Below are positions 53,133 through 61,333 of a stretch of 64,000 nucleotides of DNA, in pieces. Below the pieces are notes generated by a model. The model saw only the letters and a list, made by a program, of their open reading frames with translations. It made no database searches and was not told where the DNA came from. Source of the DNA: Arenivirga flava (GTDB lineage Bacteria > Actinomycetota > Actinomycetes > Actinomycetales > Microbacteriaceae). The position numbers were made by a program, and so were the translations under genes. The stretch lies in contig NZ_BSUL01000001.1 in NCBI RefSeq assembly GCF_030161575.1, positions 1,965,809-2,029,808 on the forward strand, given 5' to 3'. Each line of letters starts with the position of its first letter. Position 1 is the first letter of the stretch.

Positions 53133-54572
53133 TCACACCACGTCGGCGAGATACCCCGACTCGGGCAGCGGGTGACGGCCGAGGCCGCGCCAGGTGCGCT
53201 CGAGCGCCGAGACCCCCTGCTCGAGCTGCTCGATCCCGTACCCGAACGGCAGCCTCAGGAAGCGCTCGAAGGCGCCGTCGAGCCCGAACCGCGGGCCCGC
53301 TGTGATGACGAGGCCGGATGCGCGAGCGGCGATGGTCAGCTGCGAGCTGACCGCCTCGCCCAGGTTCACCCACATCGTGAGGCCGCCGTGCACGTGCGGC
53401 GCGGTCCACTCCGGCAGACGGTCGGCGAGCATGCCCTCCAGCGCATCCCGTCCCGAACGCAGCTGCTCGCGGCGCAGCTCGAGCACCGGGTCCCAGTCCC
53501 GCAGCAGGCGGGTGACGAGCAGCTGCTCGAGCAACGGGGTGCCGAGGTCCGTCGCGACGCGGGCGCGCACGATCCGCTGCAGCACACCGCGGTCGGCGCG
53601 GATCCATCCGATGCGCACGCCGCCCCACACGGTCTTGCCGACGGAGCCGATCGAGATCACGGGGCTGGCCAGCCCGGGCGGCGGCGCGACGCCGGCGAGC
53701 GGTGCGAGCGGATGCGTGCGGTCGATGTCGAGCTCGCCGATCGTCTCGTCCACCACCAGCAGGGTGCCCTGCCGCGCGGCCATGGCGACGAGGCGCTCGC
53801 GCTGCGCCTCGGGCATGCTCGCGCCGGTCGGGTTGTGCAAGTCGGGCATGAGGTAGCCGAGGGTCGGGCTCGCTCCGCGGATCGCCTGCTCGAGTCCCTG
53901 CTCGTCCCATCCCTCGGTCGGGGTGACGCCGACCGGCACGAGCCGCGCCCCGGCAGCCCGCAGCGCCTCGTAGGCGTGCGGGTAGCTGGGCGACTCGACG
54001 AGCGCGCGGTCGCCTCGGCCGAGGAGCGTGCGGGCGACCAGCGAGATGGCGTGCTGCGCGCCGAGCGTGACGATGACCTGCTCGGGCGCGGTCGGCACGC
54101 CGCGGCGCCGGTAGCGCTCGGCGATCGCCTCGCGCAGCTCGGGGTCGCCGACGCCGTCGAAGCCCGGGTCGCCGAGGTGACGCGGCAGCTGCTCCGCCGC
54201 CCATCGGGCCGCATCGGGCAGCCAGGGCAGGGCCGGCAGCGCAGCCTTGCTGAAATCGATGAGCCCGGTCGGCGCCGTCTCGACCGGCGCCGCGTCGCCG
54301 CGGGGCAGGCGAGCCACGCTGCCGGACCCCCGCACGCTGACGAGGTAGCCATGCTCCCGCAGCGCCGCGTAGGCGCTCGCGACGGTGGTGCGGCTCAGCC
54401 CGAGCTGCGCCGCGAGCTCGCGCTCGGCGGGCAACCGCGTGCCGGGCAGGATGCGCCCGTCGAGCACGAGCAGGCGGATGCGCTCGGCGAGCGCCTGATA
54501 GGCCGGCCTGGTACCGCCGCCGCGCCAATCGGTGAGCAGCGCGGCAGCGGATCGAGCGGAGAGGGACGGCAT
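53133..54572 (-). CDS. MocR/PdxR-type GntR regulator with aminotransferase domain
   Basis: 479 residues from ATG 54572. Residues 20-90 are a GntR winged HTH (LAERIRLLVLDGRILPGTRL, AAQLGLSRTTVASAYAAL). The rest is a fold-type I aminotransferase: VTLGAQHAISLVARTLL, YLMPDLHNPTGASMPEAQR (PLP-ring Asp/Asn), LVVDETIGELDID and SIGSVGKTVWGGVRIGWIR with the PLP-binding Lys. MocR proteins sense PLP or an amino acid and often control pyridoxal genes or a divergent YczE-type membrane protein, which is exactly the neighbour here. Three ATTGG half-sites lie between the two genes. Confidence 0.92.
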   Translation of the reverse strand: MPSLSARSAAALLTDWRGGGTRPAYQALAERIRLLVLDGRILPGTRLPAERELAAQLGLSRTTVASAYAALREHGYLVSVRGSGSVARLPRGDAAPVETAPTGLIDFSKAALPALPWLPDAARWAAEQLPRHLGDPGFDGVGDPELREAIAERYRRRGVPTAPEQVIVTLGAQHAISLVARTLLGRGDRALVESPSYPHAYEALRAAGARLVPVGVTPTEGWDEQGLEQAIRGASPTLGYLMPDLHNPTGASMPEAQRERLVAMAARQGTLLVVDETIGELDIDRTHPLAPLAGVAPPPGLASPVISIGSVGKTVWGGVRIGWIRADRGVLQRIVRARVATDLGTPLLEQLLVTRLLRDWDPVLELRREQLRSGRDALEGMLADRLPEWTAPHVHGGLTMWVNLGEAVSSQLTIAARASGLVITAGPRFGLDGAFERFLRLPFGYGIEQLEQGVSALERTWRGLGRHPLPESGYLADVV

Positions 54573-54589
54573 CGAGCCAGAGTACGAGG

Positions 54590-54626
54590 ATTGGACTCTT
54601 GCAGGAAGGCCAATACGGACATTGGA
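54590..54626. promoter_or_regulatory. MocR operator with three ATTGG half-sites
   Basis: ATTGGA occurs at 54590-54595 and 54621-54626, with an inverted CCAAT at 54610-54614 between them. They lie in the 61-nt gap between the MocR gene (minus, 54572) and the YczE-like gene (plus, 54634). Direct plus inverted half-sites in the divergent promoter are characteristic of MocR regulators. Confidence 0.65.
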
Positions 54627-54633
54627 TTGCCGC

Positions 54634-55350
54634 ATGTCCCGCATCCTCGTCCGCCGCATCGCCCAGCTGCTGATCGGGCTGCTGCTCTACGGCGTCGCCA
54701 TCGCCCTCATGCTGCGCGGCGCGATCGGCGTGGAGCCGTGGACCGTCTTCTCGCAGGGCGTCGCGCACCACGTGCCCCTGAGCATCGGCGCGCTCACGGT
54801 CGTGATCGGCGCGCTCGTGCTGCTGGCCTGGATCCCGCTGCGGCAGCGCCCGGGCGTCGGCACGATCGCGAACGTGCTGCTGCTCGGGCCCGCCATCGAC
54901 CTCGGGCTGCTGCTCGTGCCGCCCGTCGAGCCGCTGCTCGCACGGGTGCCGATCTTCGCCGCCGGGTTGGCGCTGCTCGCGATCGCGAGCGGCCTCTACA
55001 TCGGCGCGCGGTTCGGGCCGGGCCCGCGCGACGGCCTCATGACCGGGCTCGTCGCCCGCACGGGCAGGCCCATCTGGATGATCCGCACCGGCCTCGAGGT
55101 GACGGTGCTCGCGATCGGCTGGATCCTCGGCGGCACCGTCGGCCTCGGCACCGTCGCCTTCGCGGTGCTCATCGGGCCGCTCTGCAACCTCACCATCCCG
55201 CTGCTGCGGGTGCCCGAACCGGGCGAATCCCGGCAGCGGCGCGGGAGCGACGGAGGCACACGCCCGCCTCAGGCGCGCATGCCGGCCGAGCCGAGCACCT
55301 TCTCCACCGCGATCTCGAGCACGACGCGCTCGGGGTTCGGCCGCGGCTGA
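54634..55350 (+). CDS. YczE/YitT-type integral membrane protein
   Basis: 238 residues from ATG 54634. Five hydrophobic helices: RIAQLLIGLLLYGVAIALML, IGALTVVIGALVLLAWIPL, VGTIANVLLLGPAIDLGLLL, IFAAGLALLAIASGLYIGA and VTVLAIGWILGGTVGLGT. GVEPWTVFSQGVA and GPGPRDGLMTGLV are the conserved YczE loop motifs. It is the standard divergent partner of MocR regulators; a transport role is suspected but unproven. The last 25 residues are low-complexity and overlap the convergent PPOX gene by 82 nt. Confidence 0.85.
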   Translation: MSRILVRRIAQLLIGLLLYGVAIALMLRGAIGVEPWTVFSQGVAHHVPLSIGALTVVIGALVLLAWIPLRQRPGVGTIANVLLLGPAIDLGLLLVPPVEPLLARVPIFAAGLALLAIASGLYIGARFGPGPRDGLMTGLVARTGRPIWMIRTGLEVTVLAIGWILGGTVGLGTVAFAVLIGPLCNLTIPLLRVPEPGESRQRRGSDGGTRPPQARMPAEPSTFSTAISSTTRSGFGRG

Positions 55351-55694
55351 CGGTAGCGGGCGGCGTAGAGCTCGACCGCCAGCGCGACGGACTCGGGGTC
55401 CTCGCGCACCTGCGCCACGCCCTCGAAGCTGATCCACCGACCGCCGTCGACGCTGGCCACGGTGGCCCGTCCGGACCGTGCCGCGTTGAGGAACTTCTGC
55501 GATCCGCGGGCGCCGATGACCCGGGCGACGCCGTCGCGGTAGGTGACGCCCACCGGCACCGCGTGGATGCGGCCGTCGCGGCCGACGGTCGAGAGGATGG
55601 CCAGGTGGTACTCGGCGAGGAACTCGCGCGCGGCGTCGGTGATCACGGCACCAGGGTCCCACGACGCAGTGCGTTGGAACTCGGGCCCGTTCAT
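55269..55694 (-). CDS. PPOX-class F420/FMN-dependent pyridoxamine-oxidase-like protein
   Basis: 141 residues from ATG 55694, with AAGGAGTATCGCTC before it. The split-barrel fold shows AREFLAEYHLAILSTVGRDGR, IHAVPVGVTYRDGVARVIG and RGSQKFLNAARSGRATVASV, the flavin/F420-binding side. DGGRWISFEGVAQVRED follows. This group of actinobacterial enzymes often uses F420 to reduce small substrates. The substrate is unknown. Confidence 0.85.
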   Translation of the reverse strand: MNGPEFQRTASWDPGAVITDAAREFLAEYHLAILSTVGRDGRIHAVPVGVTYRDGVARVIGARGSQKFLNAARSGRATVASVDGGRWISFEGVAQVREDPESVALAVELYAARYRQPRPNPERVVLEIAVEKVLGSAGMRA

Positions 55695-55788
55695 GAGCGA
55701 TACTCCTTGCACCAGGGCGCCGCGGGCGCGACCTCGGAACGGGATTCCGTCATGACGGGGCCGTGACGCACTCGAGCGAAGGAGCCTG

Positions 55789-57387
55789 ATGCTGCAGTGG
55801 CTCCGCCGCGTCGCCGACGGGCGCGCTTCGACGGCGGTCGCCCGGGCGCGCGGGCACTTCACCATCAGCGTCGCGGTGCTGAGCATCGTCTTCGCGCTCG
55901 TGGAGCAGGCCACGGTCGCGCGCCCCGAGTTCGTGCTCGGCATCGTGCTGGCCGCCGTGTCGCTGCTCCTCGGCATCCCGGTCTGGGCGCTGCGCTGGCC
56001 CGACCGCACGTTCGCGCCGCTGGGGGCGATCGACCTCGCAGCAGCGGCCTTCATCAACATCGCCGTCTACGAGGGCACCGGCACCCCGATCGGCCTGCTC
56101 GTCGCCGCGCTGCCGGCGCTCTGGCTCGCCTACTGGTTCGGGTACCCGGGCGCGACCTTCGGCGGCCTGGGCGGCTTCCTGGTCACGTACGCCCCGGCCA
56201 TCTACCGCGACGACTGGCCGACCAGCGGCATCGGATGGGTCACGCTCTCCGGCTTCCCGCTGGCGCTCACCATCGTCGCCTTCGTCACCGCCTACGCGAC
56301 CCGCCGCTACCGCGAATCGCAGCGCTCGCAGCTCGCCGCGGTGGCCGAGGCGAGCCGCATCGACTCGATCTTCCGCGCCGTCGTGCAGCAGATCGACGCC
56401 TGGCTGGTCGTCTTCGACATGCGGGGCGGCGTGCTGGTCGACAACCGGGCGCTCAGCCACCTCGGCGGGCTCTCCGGCTTCGACCGCTCCACCATGACCG
56501 CCGGACGCGTCTACGAGCAGGACCGGGTGACGCCCATCCCTCCGGAGCGGCAGGCGCTCGCCCGCCTCCTCGCCGGCGAGGAGGTCGTCAACGAGATCGT
56601 CTGGGCCGGCCCGCGCGGCCGCCAGCGTGCCGTGCTCATCAACGGCAGGCAGATCGAGACGGATGCGGGAGCCCTCGGCGTGGTGGTCGTCATCCAGGAC
56701 ATCACCGAGGTGCAGACGGAGGTGCTCGAGCGCGAGGAGTCCCTCGCCTCGCTGAGCCACGAGCTGCGCAGCCCGCTCACGTCGATCGTCGGCTACAGCG
56801 ACCTGCTCGAGGAGGATCTCGGAGATGCGCCCCAGGCGCGCACGGCCGCGATCATCCGCCGCAGCGCCGAGCACATGCTCGCGCTCACCGAGTCGCTGCT
56901 CTCCGCGTTCCGCGACGGCGAGACCCCGAAGCGGAGCGTCGTGCCGGTGCGGGAGACGGTCGAGCGCGCGATCGACATGCAGCGCTCGGCGCAGGCCTGG
57001 GGCTCGCGCGCGCTCCAGCTCGAGATCGACGAGGCGCTGCTGGCGGATGCGGATCCGCGACAGCTCCTGCAGATCCTGAACAACCTCATCGGCAACGCGG
57101 TCAAGTACTCGCCCGAGGACGCGACGATCACCGTGCGCGCCGACCGCGACGGCGCGACCACCTCCGTCTGCGTGCACAACACGGGCGAACCGATCCCCGA
57201 GGAGCAGCTCGAGCGCATCTTCGACCGGTTCTACCGCCGTCCGGGCTCCGAGACCGGCACGAGCCGGGGTCTCGGCATCGGGCTCGCGCTGAGCCGCAGG
57301 ATGGCGGCGGCGCACGGGGGCTCGCTCACCGCATCCGCCACCGCCGACGGCACCGAGTTCCTGCTCCTGCTGCCCGACGGGCGCTGA
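55789..57387 (+). CDS. Membrane-bound sensor histidine kinase (orphan)
   Basis: 532 residues. About six hydrophobic helices cover residues 25-175 (FTISVAVLSIVFALVEQ, FVLGIVLAAVSLLLGIPVW, LLVAALPALWLAYWFGYPG). A PAS-like region follows (FRAVVQQIDAWLVVFDMRGG). The kinase core has ASLSHELRSPLTSIVGYSDL with the phospho-acceptor His, NNLIGNAVKYSPEDATITV, VHNTGEPIPEEQLERIFDRF and GLGIGLALSRRMAAAHGG. No response regulator gene is adjacent; a MarR gene converges with a 3-nt gap. It may sense a membrane signal. Confidence 0.92.
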   Translation: MLQWLRRVADGRASTAVARARGHFTISVAVLSIVFALVEQATVARPEFVLGIVLAAVSLLLGIPVWALRWPDRTFAPLGAIDLAAAAFINIAVYEGTGTPIGLLVAALPALWLAYWFGYPGATFGGLGGFLVTYAPAIYRDDWPTSGIGWVTLSGFPLALTIVAFVTAYATRRYRESQRSQLAAVAEASRIDSIFRAVVQQIDAWLVVFDMRGGVLVDNRALSHLGGLSGFDRSTMTAGRVYEQDRVTPIPPERQALARLLAGEEVVNEIVWAGPRGRQRAVLINGRQIETDAGALGVVVVIQDITEVQTEVLEREESLASLSHELRSPLTSIVGYSDLLEEDLGDAPQARTAAIIRRSAEHMLALTESLLSAFRDGETPKRSVVPVRETVERAIDMQRSAQAWGSRALQLEIDEALLADADPRQLLQILNNLIGNAVKYSPEDATITVRADRDGATTSVCVHNTGEPIPEEQLERIFDRFYRRPGSETGTSRGLGIGLALSRRMAAAHGGSLTASATADGTEFLLLLPDGR

Positions 57388-57390
57388 GCC

Positions 57391-57864
57391 TCAGCGCTCG
57401 GAGCGGAACTGGCTCAGGCCGTGCACGCGCATGCCGTCGAGGATCCGCACGAAGGCGTCGAGCTCGGCGGGCGTCACGGAGTCGGCGAGCTCGAAGAAGC
57501 GGTCGTCGGCGATGCGCACGGTCTCCTCGACCTTGCTGCCCTGCAGCGTCGGCACGACGCTGAGCGCACGGCGGTCGCCGGCGAAGGGCTCGCGGCGCAC
57601 CAGCTCGCGCTCCTCGAGGACGTCGATGATCGTGGAGGCCCCCGCCGCGCTGAGGCGCAGGGCGTTGCAGATATCGACCTGGCGCACGACCTCGCCGAGC
57701 GAATGCTGCCGCAGCACGTAGGCGAGCACCATCATGCCGTTGGTGGTGAGATCGAGCTCGGTGCCCGCACGGCGCCAGATGTCCATGTCGGCCACTCGGA
57801 ACTCGATGAACGCGTCGAGGGCGGCGCGCAGCCGGGGATCACTGCGTTTTTCGGATGACATCAT
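57391..57864 (-). CDS. MarR-family transcriptional regulator
   Basis: 157 residues from the ATG at 57864 (an adjacent ATG at 57861 is equivalent; an upstream start at 57909 is less likely). The winged HTH is QVDICNALRLSAAGASTIID, with FAGDRRALSVVPTLQGSKVE as the wing. Flanking helices form the dimer interface. TACCGT lies 11 nt before the ATG. It may control the SMR pair upstream, which is also on the minus strand, but those have their own riboswitch. Confidence 0.88.
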   Translation of the reverse strand: MMSSEKRSDPRLRAALDAFIEFRVADMDIWRRAGTELDLTTNGMMVLAYVLRQHSLGEVVRQVDICNALRLSAAGASTIIDVLEERELVRREPFAGDRRALSVVPTLQGSKVEETVRIADDRFFELADSVTPAELDAFVRILDGMRVHGLSQFRSER

Positions 57865-57919
57865 GGTGAGCGCAACGGTACCTGCATGACCGCCGTTCAT
57901 CGCATCCATCCAGGGCGCG

Positions 57920-58279
57920 TCAGGATTTCCTGTCGACCGGCGTTCGAGTCCCGGGTTCGGTCCGGACGAACTTCAGGCCGACGACGCTGCCGACGAGCCC
58001 GGCGAGCAGCAGGATCTTGATCGGCGACACGGGCTCGACGCCGGTCAGCATCGCCCAGATGACGGTCAGCGCGGCCCCGAGGCCGATCCACACGGTGTAG
58101 GCCACGGTGATCGGCAGCGAGCGCATGGCGTACGACAGGCCGATCATGCTGAGCACGACGGCCACGCCGAAGATCGCGGTGGGCACGGGTCGCGTGAAGC
58201 CCTCGGACTGCCCGAGGGCGGTCGCCCAGACGGCTTCGAGGACAGCGGAGGCGATGAGCACGATCCAGTGCACGGTCAC
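57920..58279 (-). CDS. SMR-family guanidinium exporter subunit
   Basis: 119 residues from GTG 58279, overlapping the upstream SMR stop. Four helices: VHWIVLIASAVLEAVWATAL with the conserved membrane Glu, TAIFGVAVVLSMIGLSYAM, VAYTVWIGLGAALTVIWAM and IKILLLAGLVGSVVGLKFV, then a 13-residue polar tail. The sequence type (LEAVWATAL, SYAMRSLPITVAYTVW) is the SugE/Gdx branch. It probably pairs with the preceding subunit as an antiparallel heterodimer exporting guanidinium in exchange for protons. The guanidine riboswitch upstream supports this substrate. Confidence 0.88.
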   Translation of the reverse strand: MTVHWIVLIASAVLEAVWATALGQSEGFTRPVPTAIFGVAVVLSMIGLSYAMRSLPITVAYTVWIGLGAALTVIWAMLTGVEPVSPIKILLLAGLVGSVVGLKFVRTEPGTRTPVDRKS

Positions 58280-58590
58280 TCCACCGCCTTGAGACCGGCG
58301 ACGCAGCCGATGAGCACGACGAGCAGTGCGATCTTCGCCGCGGTGGGGCGCTCCCTGCCGCTGACGAACGCCCACACCACGGTGAGCGCGGCGCCGATGC
58401 CGGTCCACACCGCGTAGGCGGTACCGGTCGGGATCGAGCCCATCGCGAACGACAGCCCGATCATGCTCGCCACGAATCCGACGACGAAGACGCTCGTCGG
58501 CACGCGGCGCGTGAAGCTCTTCGAGGCATCGAGCGCGGTCGCCCAGACCGCCTCCAGCACACCCGAGAGGACCAGGATCACCCAGGCCAT
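58276..58590 (-). CDS. SMR-family guanidinium exporter subunit
   Basis: 104 residues, the normal SMR length. Four helices: MAWVILVLSGVLEAVWATAL with the essential Glu near residue 13, SVFVVGFVASMIGLSFAM, TAYAVWTGIGAALTVVWAFV and KIALLVVLIGCVAGLKAV. It is the first gene after the guanidine-III riboswitch (58608-58650), with GGAGGGTGAGC close to the ATG. It is coupled by a 4-nt overlap to the second subunit, so both are expressed together. Gdx-type export of guanidinium is the likely function. Confidence 0.9.
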   Translation of the reverse strand: MAWVILVLSGVLEAVWATALDASKSFTRRVPTSVFVVGFVASMIGLSFAMGSIPTGTAYAVWTGIGAALTVVWAFVSGRERPTAAKIALLVVLIGCVAGLKAVE

Positions 58591-58607
58591 GACAGCTCAC
58601 CCTCCGA

Positions 58608-58650
58608 TGGCAGTCTTGTCGTGGTGCGGGTACTGCTCCCTCGTCCGCGG
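58608..58650 (-). ncRNA. Guanidine-III riboswitch (ykkC-III class)
   Basis: On the minus strand the leader reads GCGGACGAGG, GAGCAGTACCCGC, then CGACAAGACTGC. This follows the class-III pattern GGACGAGG...GUACCCG...GACAAGAC. GCGG pairs with CCGC and GCAGT with ACTGC, forming the two stems of the pseudoknot; both differ from the Thermobifida fusca version as I recall it but stay paired. The ribosome site GGAGG starts about 3 nt after the aptamer, so guanidine binding should open translation of the SMR genes. Confidence 0.9.
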
Positions 58651-58737
58651 ACCCGTTCGCGGGGCCTCCGGTCCGGACGGTAGCACGCAGCGTACGGGCC
58701 CGCGCTCGGGCGCTGCACAGGGTGCGCGGCGGTGGCC

Positions 58738-59379
58738 TCAGCCGGCGAAGCGGATGCGCAGCACGACGTCCTGCACGCGGTCGTTCGCGGCGGTGTGGTC
58801 GTTGCGGGTGACGATCGCGCACTCGACGGCGGCGCAGTCCAGGCCGCTCTCCGCATCCGCCGCCGCGGGCACGGCGAGGTACGCGGTGAACGAGCCGTCC
58901 TGCTCGAAGCCGCGCGCACCGAAGAGCCGCCAGGCCCAGTCGTCGTTGATCCAGTTCGAGGGCGCCCACTGCACGGCGCCCTCCTCGGCCGGCCCCGTCG
59001 CATCCGTCTCCGGCACGCCGCCCAGGCAGGGTCCGGGCTTGGTGGAGGGGTCGGCGGGCACGGCGCAGATCGCCACGTAGATGCCGCGCTCGGGATCGAA
59101 GCCCTCACCCGTGACGACGATCCGCTGGCCCTCGGCGAGCGCCGCGGCGTCGACCGGCGCGCCGGACTCGTCGGCGACGGCGATGGTGCGGGTACGCCCG
59201 TCCTCTCCCTCGGCGGTGGCGCTGCTCGGCCAGTCGACCCCGGCCTGCACCTGCTCGGCGACACCCCGATCGCGATGGGTCAGGATCGGCACCGCCACGA
59301 TCGCGACGATGCCGAGCAGCACGACCACGACGGCGGCCGGTGCGAGCAGCCAGAGTCGGCGCGGGCGCGGGCGGGTCAT
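58738..59379 (-). CDS. Secreted or membrane-anchored protein with Ig-like domain, uncharacterised
   Basis: 213 residues. One N-terminal hydrophobic helix (LLAPAAVVVVLLGIVAIVAV, residues 10-30) anchors or exports the protein. The rest is extracellular, with RIVVTGEGFDPERGIYVAIC and CLGGVP, features of Ig-like domains seen in actinobacterial surface proteins of the HtaA/neocarzinostatin type; two Cys pairs may form disulfides. No catalytic motif. GAAGGACTCCC precedes the ATG. It is divergent from the CrcB pair. Function unknown. Confidence 0.6.
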   Translation of the reverse strand: MTRPRPRRLWLLAPAAVVVVLLGIVAIVAVPILTHRDRGVAEQVQAGVDWPSSATAEGEDGRTRTIAVADESGAPVDAAALAEGQRIVVTGEGFDPERGIYVAICAVPADPSTKPGPCLGGVPETDATGPAEEGAVQWAPSNWINDDWAWRLFGARGFEQDGSFTAYLAVPAAADAESGLDCAAVECAIVTRNDHTAANDRVQDVVLRIRFAG

Positions 59380-59453
59380 GGGAGTCCTTCGGGGGATGGG
59401 TTCGGCTCGAGTCTAGGCGCGGGCCGTGCCGCCGCCGGGTGCAGGATGGGCGG

Positions 59454-59864
59454 GTGACCCGCTCGCTGCTCGCCGTGCTCCTCGGGGGCGCGCTCGGCAC
59501 GGCGGCGCGCCTCGGCATCGACCTGGCGCTGCCGCACGATCCGGTCGGCTTCGCGGGGTCCACGCTGGTCGTCAATGCGCTCGGCTGCCTCGTGCTCGGC
59601 GCGCTGAGCGCCTCGTTGCTCGCGCGACCCGCCCTGCCGGAGTGGCTGCGCGCCGGTCTCGGCCCGGGTCTGCTCGGCGGCTTCACCACGATGTCGGCGG
59701 TCGCGCTGCTGCTCGGGCAGCAGCTGCAGCAGGGCCTGCTGCTGCCGGCGGCGCTGCAGGGCGGTCTGCAGATCGGCCTCTCGCTGCTCGCCGTCGTCAT
59801 CGGCCTGCGACTGGGCCGCCGCATCGGACCGGGACGAGCGGATGCACGGGGCACGGCCCCGTGA
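59454..59864 (+). CDS. crcB: Fluoride channel subunit CrcB (first of pair)
   Basis: 136 residues from GTG 59454. Four helices: LLAVLLGGALGTAARLGIDL, AGSTLVVNALGCLVLGALSA, GLGPGLLGGFTTMSAVALLL and IGLSLLAVVIGLRLGRRIG. TLVVNALGCL carries the channel Asn and GGFTTMS is close to the GGFTTFS motif that lines the fluoride path. The protein exports toxic fluoride passively. The stop overlaps the GTG of the second CrcB gene by 4 nt, so they probably form a heterodimeric channel. Confidence 0.93.
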   Translation: MTRSLLAVLLGGALGTAARLGIDLALPHDPVGFAGSTLVVNALGCLVLGALSASLLARPALPEWLRAGLGPGLLGGFTTMSAVALLLGQQLQQGLLLPAALQGGLQIGLSLLAVVIGLRLGRRIGPGRADARGTAP

Positions 59865-60241
59865 CCCCGCTCCTGTTCCTCGCGGTCGCGGGCGCGGGCG
59901 GCCTCGCCGCCGTGCTGCGCTGGCTGCTCAGCCGCAGGCCGCGGACCCGCCCGGGCCTCGACCCGCGCATCCTCGCCGTCAATGCGGCGGGTTCCCTGCT
60001 CGCGGGGTACTGCGCCGCCGCGCCCTGGATGCACGACGAGCTGCGGCTCGTGCTGATCACCGGGGTGTGCGGCGGCCTCACGACGTGGGGCACGGTTCTG
60101 CTGGCCGAGGCGAGCAGCGGCCGCGCGGTGCCGCCGCTGCGACGCTCCAGCCTGGTGCCGAACCTGGCGGCATGCGTCCTGGCCGCCCTGCTCGGGCTGC
60201 TGCTCGGCGCCGTGCTGCCACCGTTCGCGACGGCGGTCTGA
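59861..60241 (+). CDS. crcB: Fluoride channel subunit CrcB (second of pair)
   Basis: 126 residues from GTG 59861, coupled to the first CrcB. Four helices again: LLFLAVAGAGGLAAVLRWLL, ILAVNAAGSLLAGYCAA, LRLVLITGVCGGLTTWGTVL and LAACVLAALLGLLLGAVL. The Asn motif (VNAAGS) is kept, while the TM3 break reads GGLTTWGTV rather than GGFTTFSTF. The pair is the usual two-gene arrangement in Gram-positive bacteria, where the two subunits assemble antiparallel. No fluoride riboswitch was found in front. Confidence 0.92.
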   Translation: MTPLLFLAVAGAGGLAAVLRWLLSRRPRTRPGLDPRILAVNAAGSLLAGYCAAAPWMHDELRLVLITGVCGGLTTWGTVLLAEASSGRAVPPLRRSSLVPNLAACVLAALLGLLLGAVLPPFATAV

Positions 60242-60331
60242 GCATCCCTCCGCACCCCTGGCGTGGCCGGCCGCGGCGCGCGTAGATTCGTCAGGAGCAG
60301 GCAGTGTCGCCCGACTCCCACGGAGGTTGCC

Positions 60332-61333
60332 ATGAAGAAGCTCGTCAACGATCCGAAGCGCGTGGTGGAGGAGTCGGTCGCCGGCTTCGCGTCCGCGCAC
60401 GCCGACCTCGTGACGGCCTCGTCCGATCCGCTCTTCATCGCCCGCGCGGGCGGGGCCACGCGGGGCAAGGTCGGCCTGGTCAGCGGCGGCGGCAGCGGAC
60501 ACGAGCCGCTGCACGCCGGCTTCGTCGGCTACGGGATGCTCGATGCCGCGGTGCCGGGGCCAGTGTTCACCTCGCCGACACCCGACCCGATCGTGGCGGC
60601 GACGAAGGCGGCCGACGGCGGCGCCGGCGTGCTGCACATCGTCAAGAACTACACGGGCGACGTGCTCAACTTCGAGACCGCCGCCGACCTGGCCCTCGCC
60701 GAGGGCATCGAGGTGCGCGCGGTCGTGACCGACGACGACGTGGCCGTGCGGGACTCGCTCTACACGGCGGGGCGCCGCGGCGTGGCGGGCACCGTGCTGG
60801 TCGAGCGGATCGCGGGAGCAGCCGCCGAGCGCGGCGACGACCTGGATGCGGTGGCCGGCATCGCGGAGCGCGTGAACGCGAACGTGCGGTCGATGGGCGT
60901 GGCGCTCACCCCCTGCGTCGTGCCGCACGCCGGCGAGCCGAGCTTCGAGCTGGCCGACGACGAGATCGAGCTGGGCATCGGCATCCACGGCGAGCCGGGG
61001 CGCACCCGCACGAAGCTGGTCTCCGCCGACGAGGTGGTCGACCTGCTGCTCGATCCGATCCTCGCGGACCTGCCCTTCGGCGAGGGCGACCGCACGCTGC
61101 TGTTCGTCAACGGCATGGGCGGCACGCCGCTCGTGGAGCTGTACATCTTCTTCCGCCGCGCCGCCGAGGTGCTCGGCGAGCGCGGCATCGCCGTGGAGCG
61201 CAGCCTGGTCGGCAACTTCGTGACCTCGCTCGAGATGCAGGGCGCGTCAATCACGGTGCTCAAGCTCGACGACGAGCTCGTCGAGCTCTGGGACTCGCCG
61301 CTGCACACCGCGGCGCTGCGGTGGGGCCGCTGA
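60332..61333 (+). CDS. dhaK: Dihydroxyacetone kinase subunit DhaK
   Basis: 333 residues from ATG 60332, with CGGAGGTTGCC upstream. [21 protein letters not shown] is the family start. [20 protein letters not shown] is the substrate-site loop, [20 protein letters not shown] follows, and [13 protein letters not shown] contains the His that binds dihydroxyacetone covalently. [20 protein letters not shown] ends the second domain. It binds dihydroxyacetone and receives phosphate from DhaL-ADP. First gene of the dhaKLM operon. Confidence 0.95.
   Translation: MKKLVNDPKRVVEESVAGFASAHADLVTASSDPLFIARAGGATRGKVGLVSGGGSGHEPLHAGFVGYGMLDAAVPGPVFTSPTPDPIVAATKAADGGAGVLHIVKNYTGDVLNFETAADLALAEGIEVRAVVTDDDVAVRDSLYTAGRRGVAGTVLVERIAGAAAERGDDLDAVAGIAERVNANVRSMGVALTPCVVPHAGEPSFELADDEIELGIGIHGEPGRTRTKLVSADEVVDLLLDPILADLPFGEGDRTLLFVNGMGGTPLVELYIFFRRAAEVLGERGIAVERSLVGNFVTSLEMQGASITVLKLDDELVELWDSPLHTAALRWGR

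Noticed and set aside
57940..57970. A T-loop-like GTTCGAGTC suggested a tRNA 3' half
   Set aside because: The flanking bases do not form a T-stem, no anticodon arm or acceptor stem is found, and the sequence is the coding C-terminus of the SMR protein at 57920-58279.
59385..59453. Possible fluoride riboswitch before crcB (GGGGATGGG)
   Set aside because: Only the G-rich start is reminiscent; the conserved AUAAAC-type segment and the pseudoknot partner are absent.
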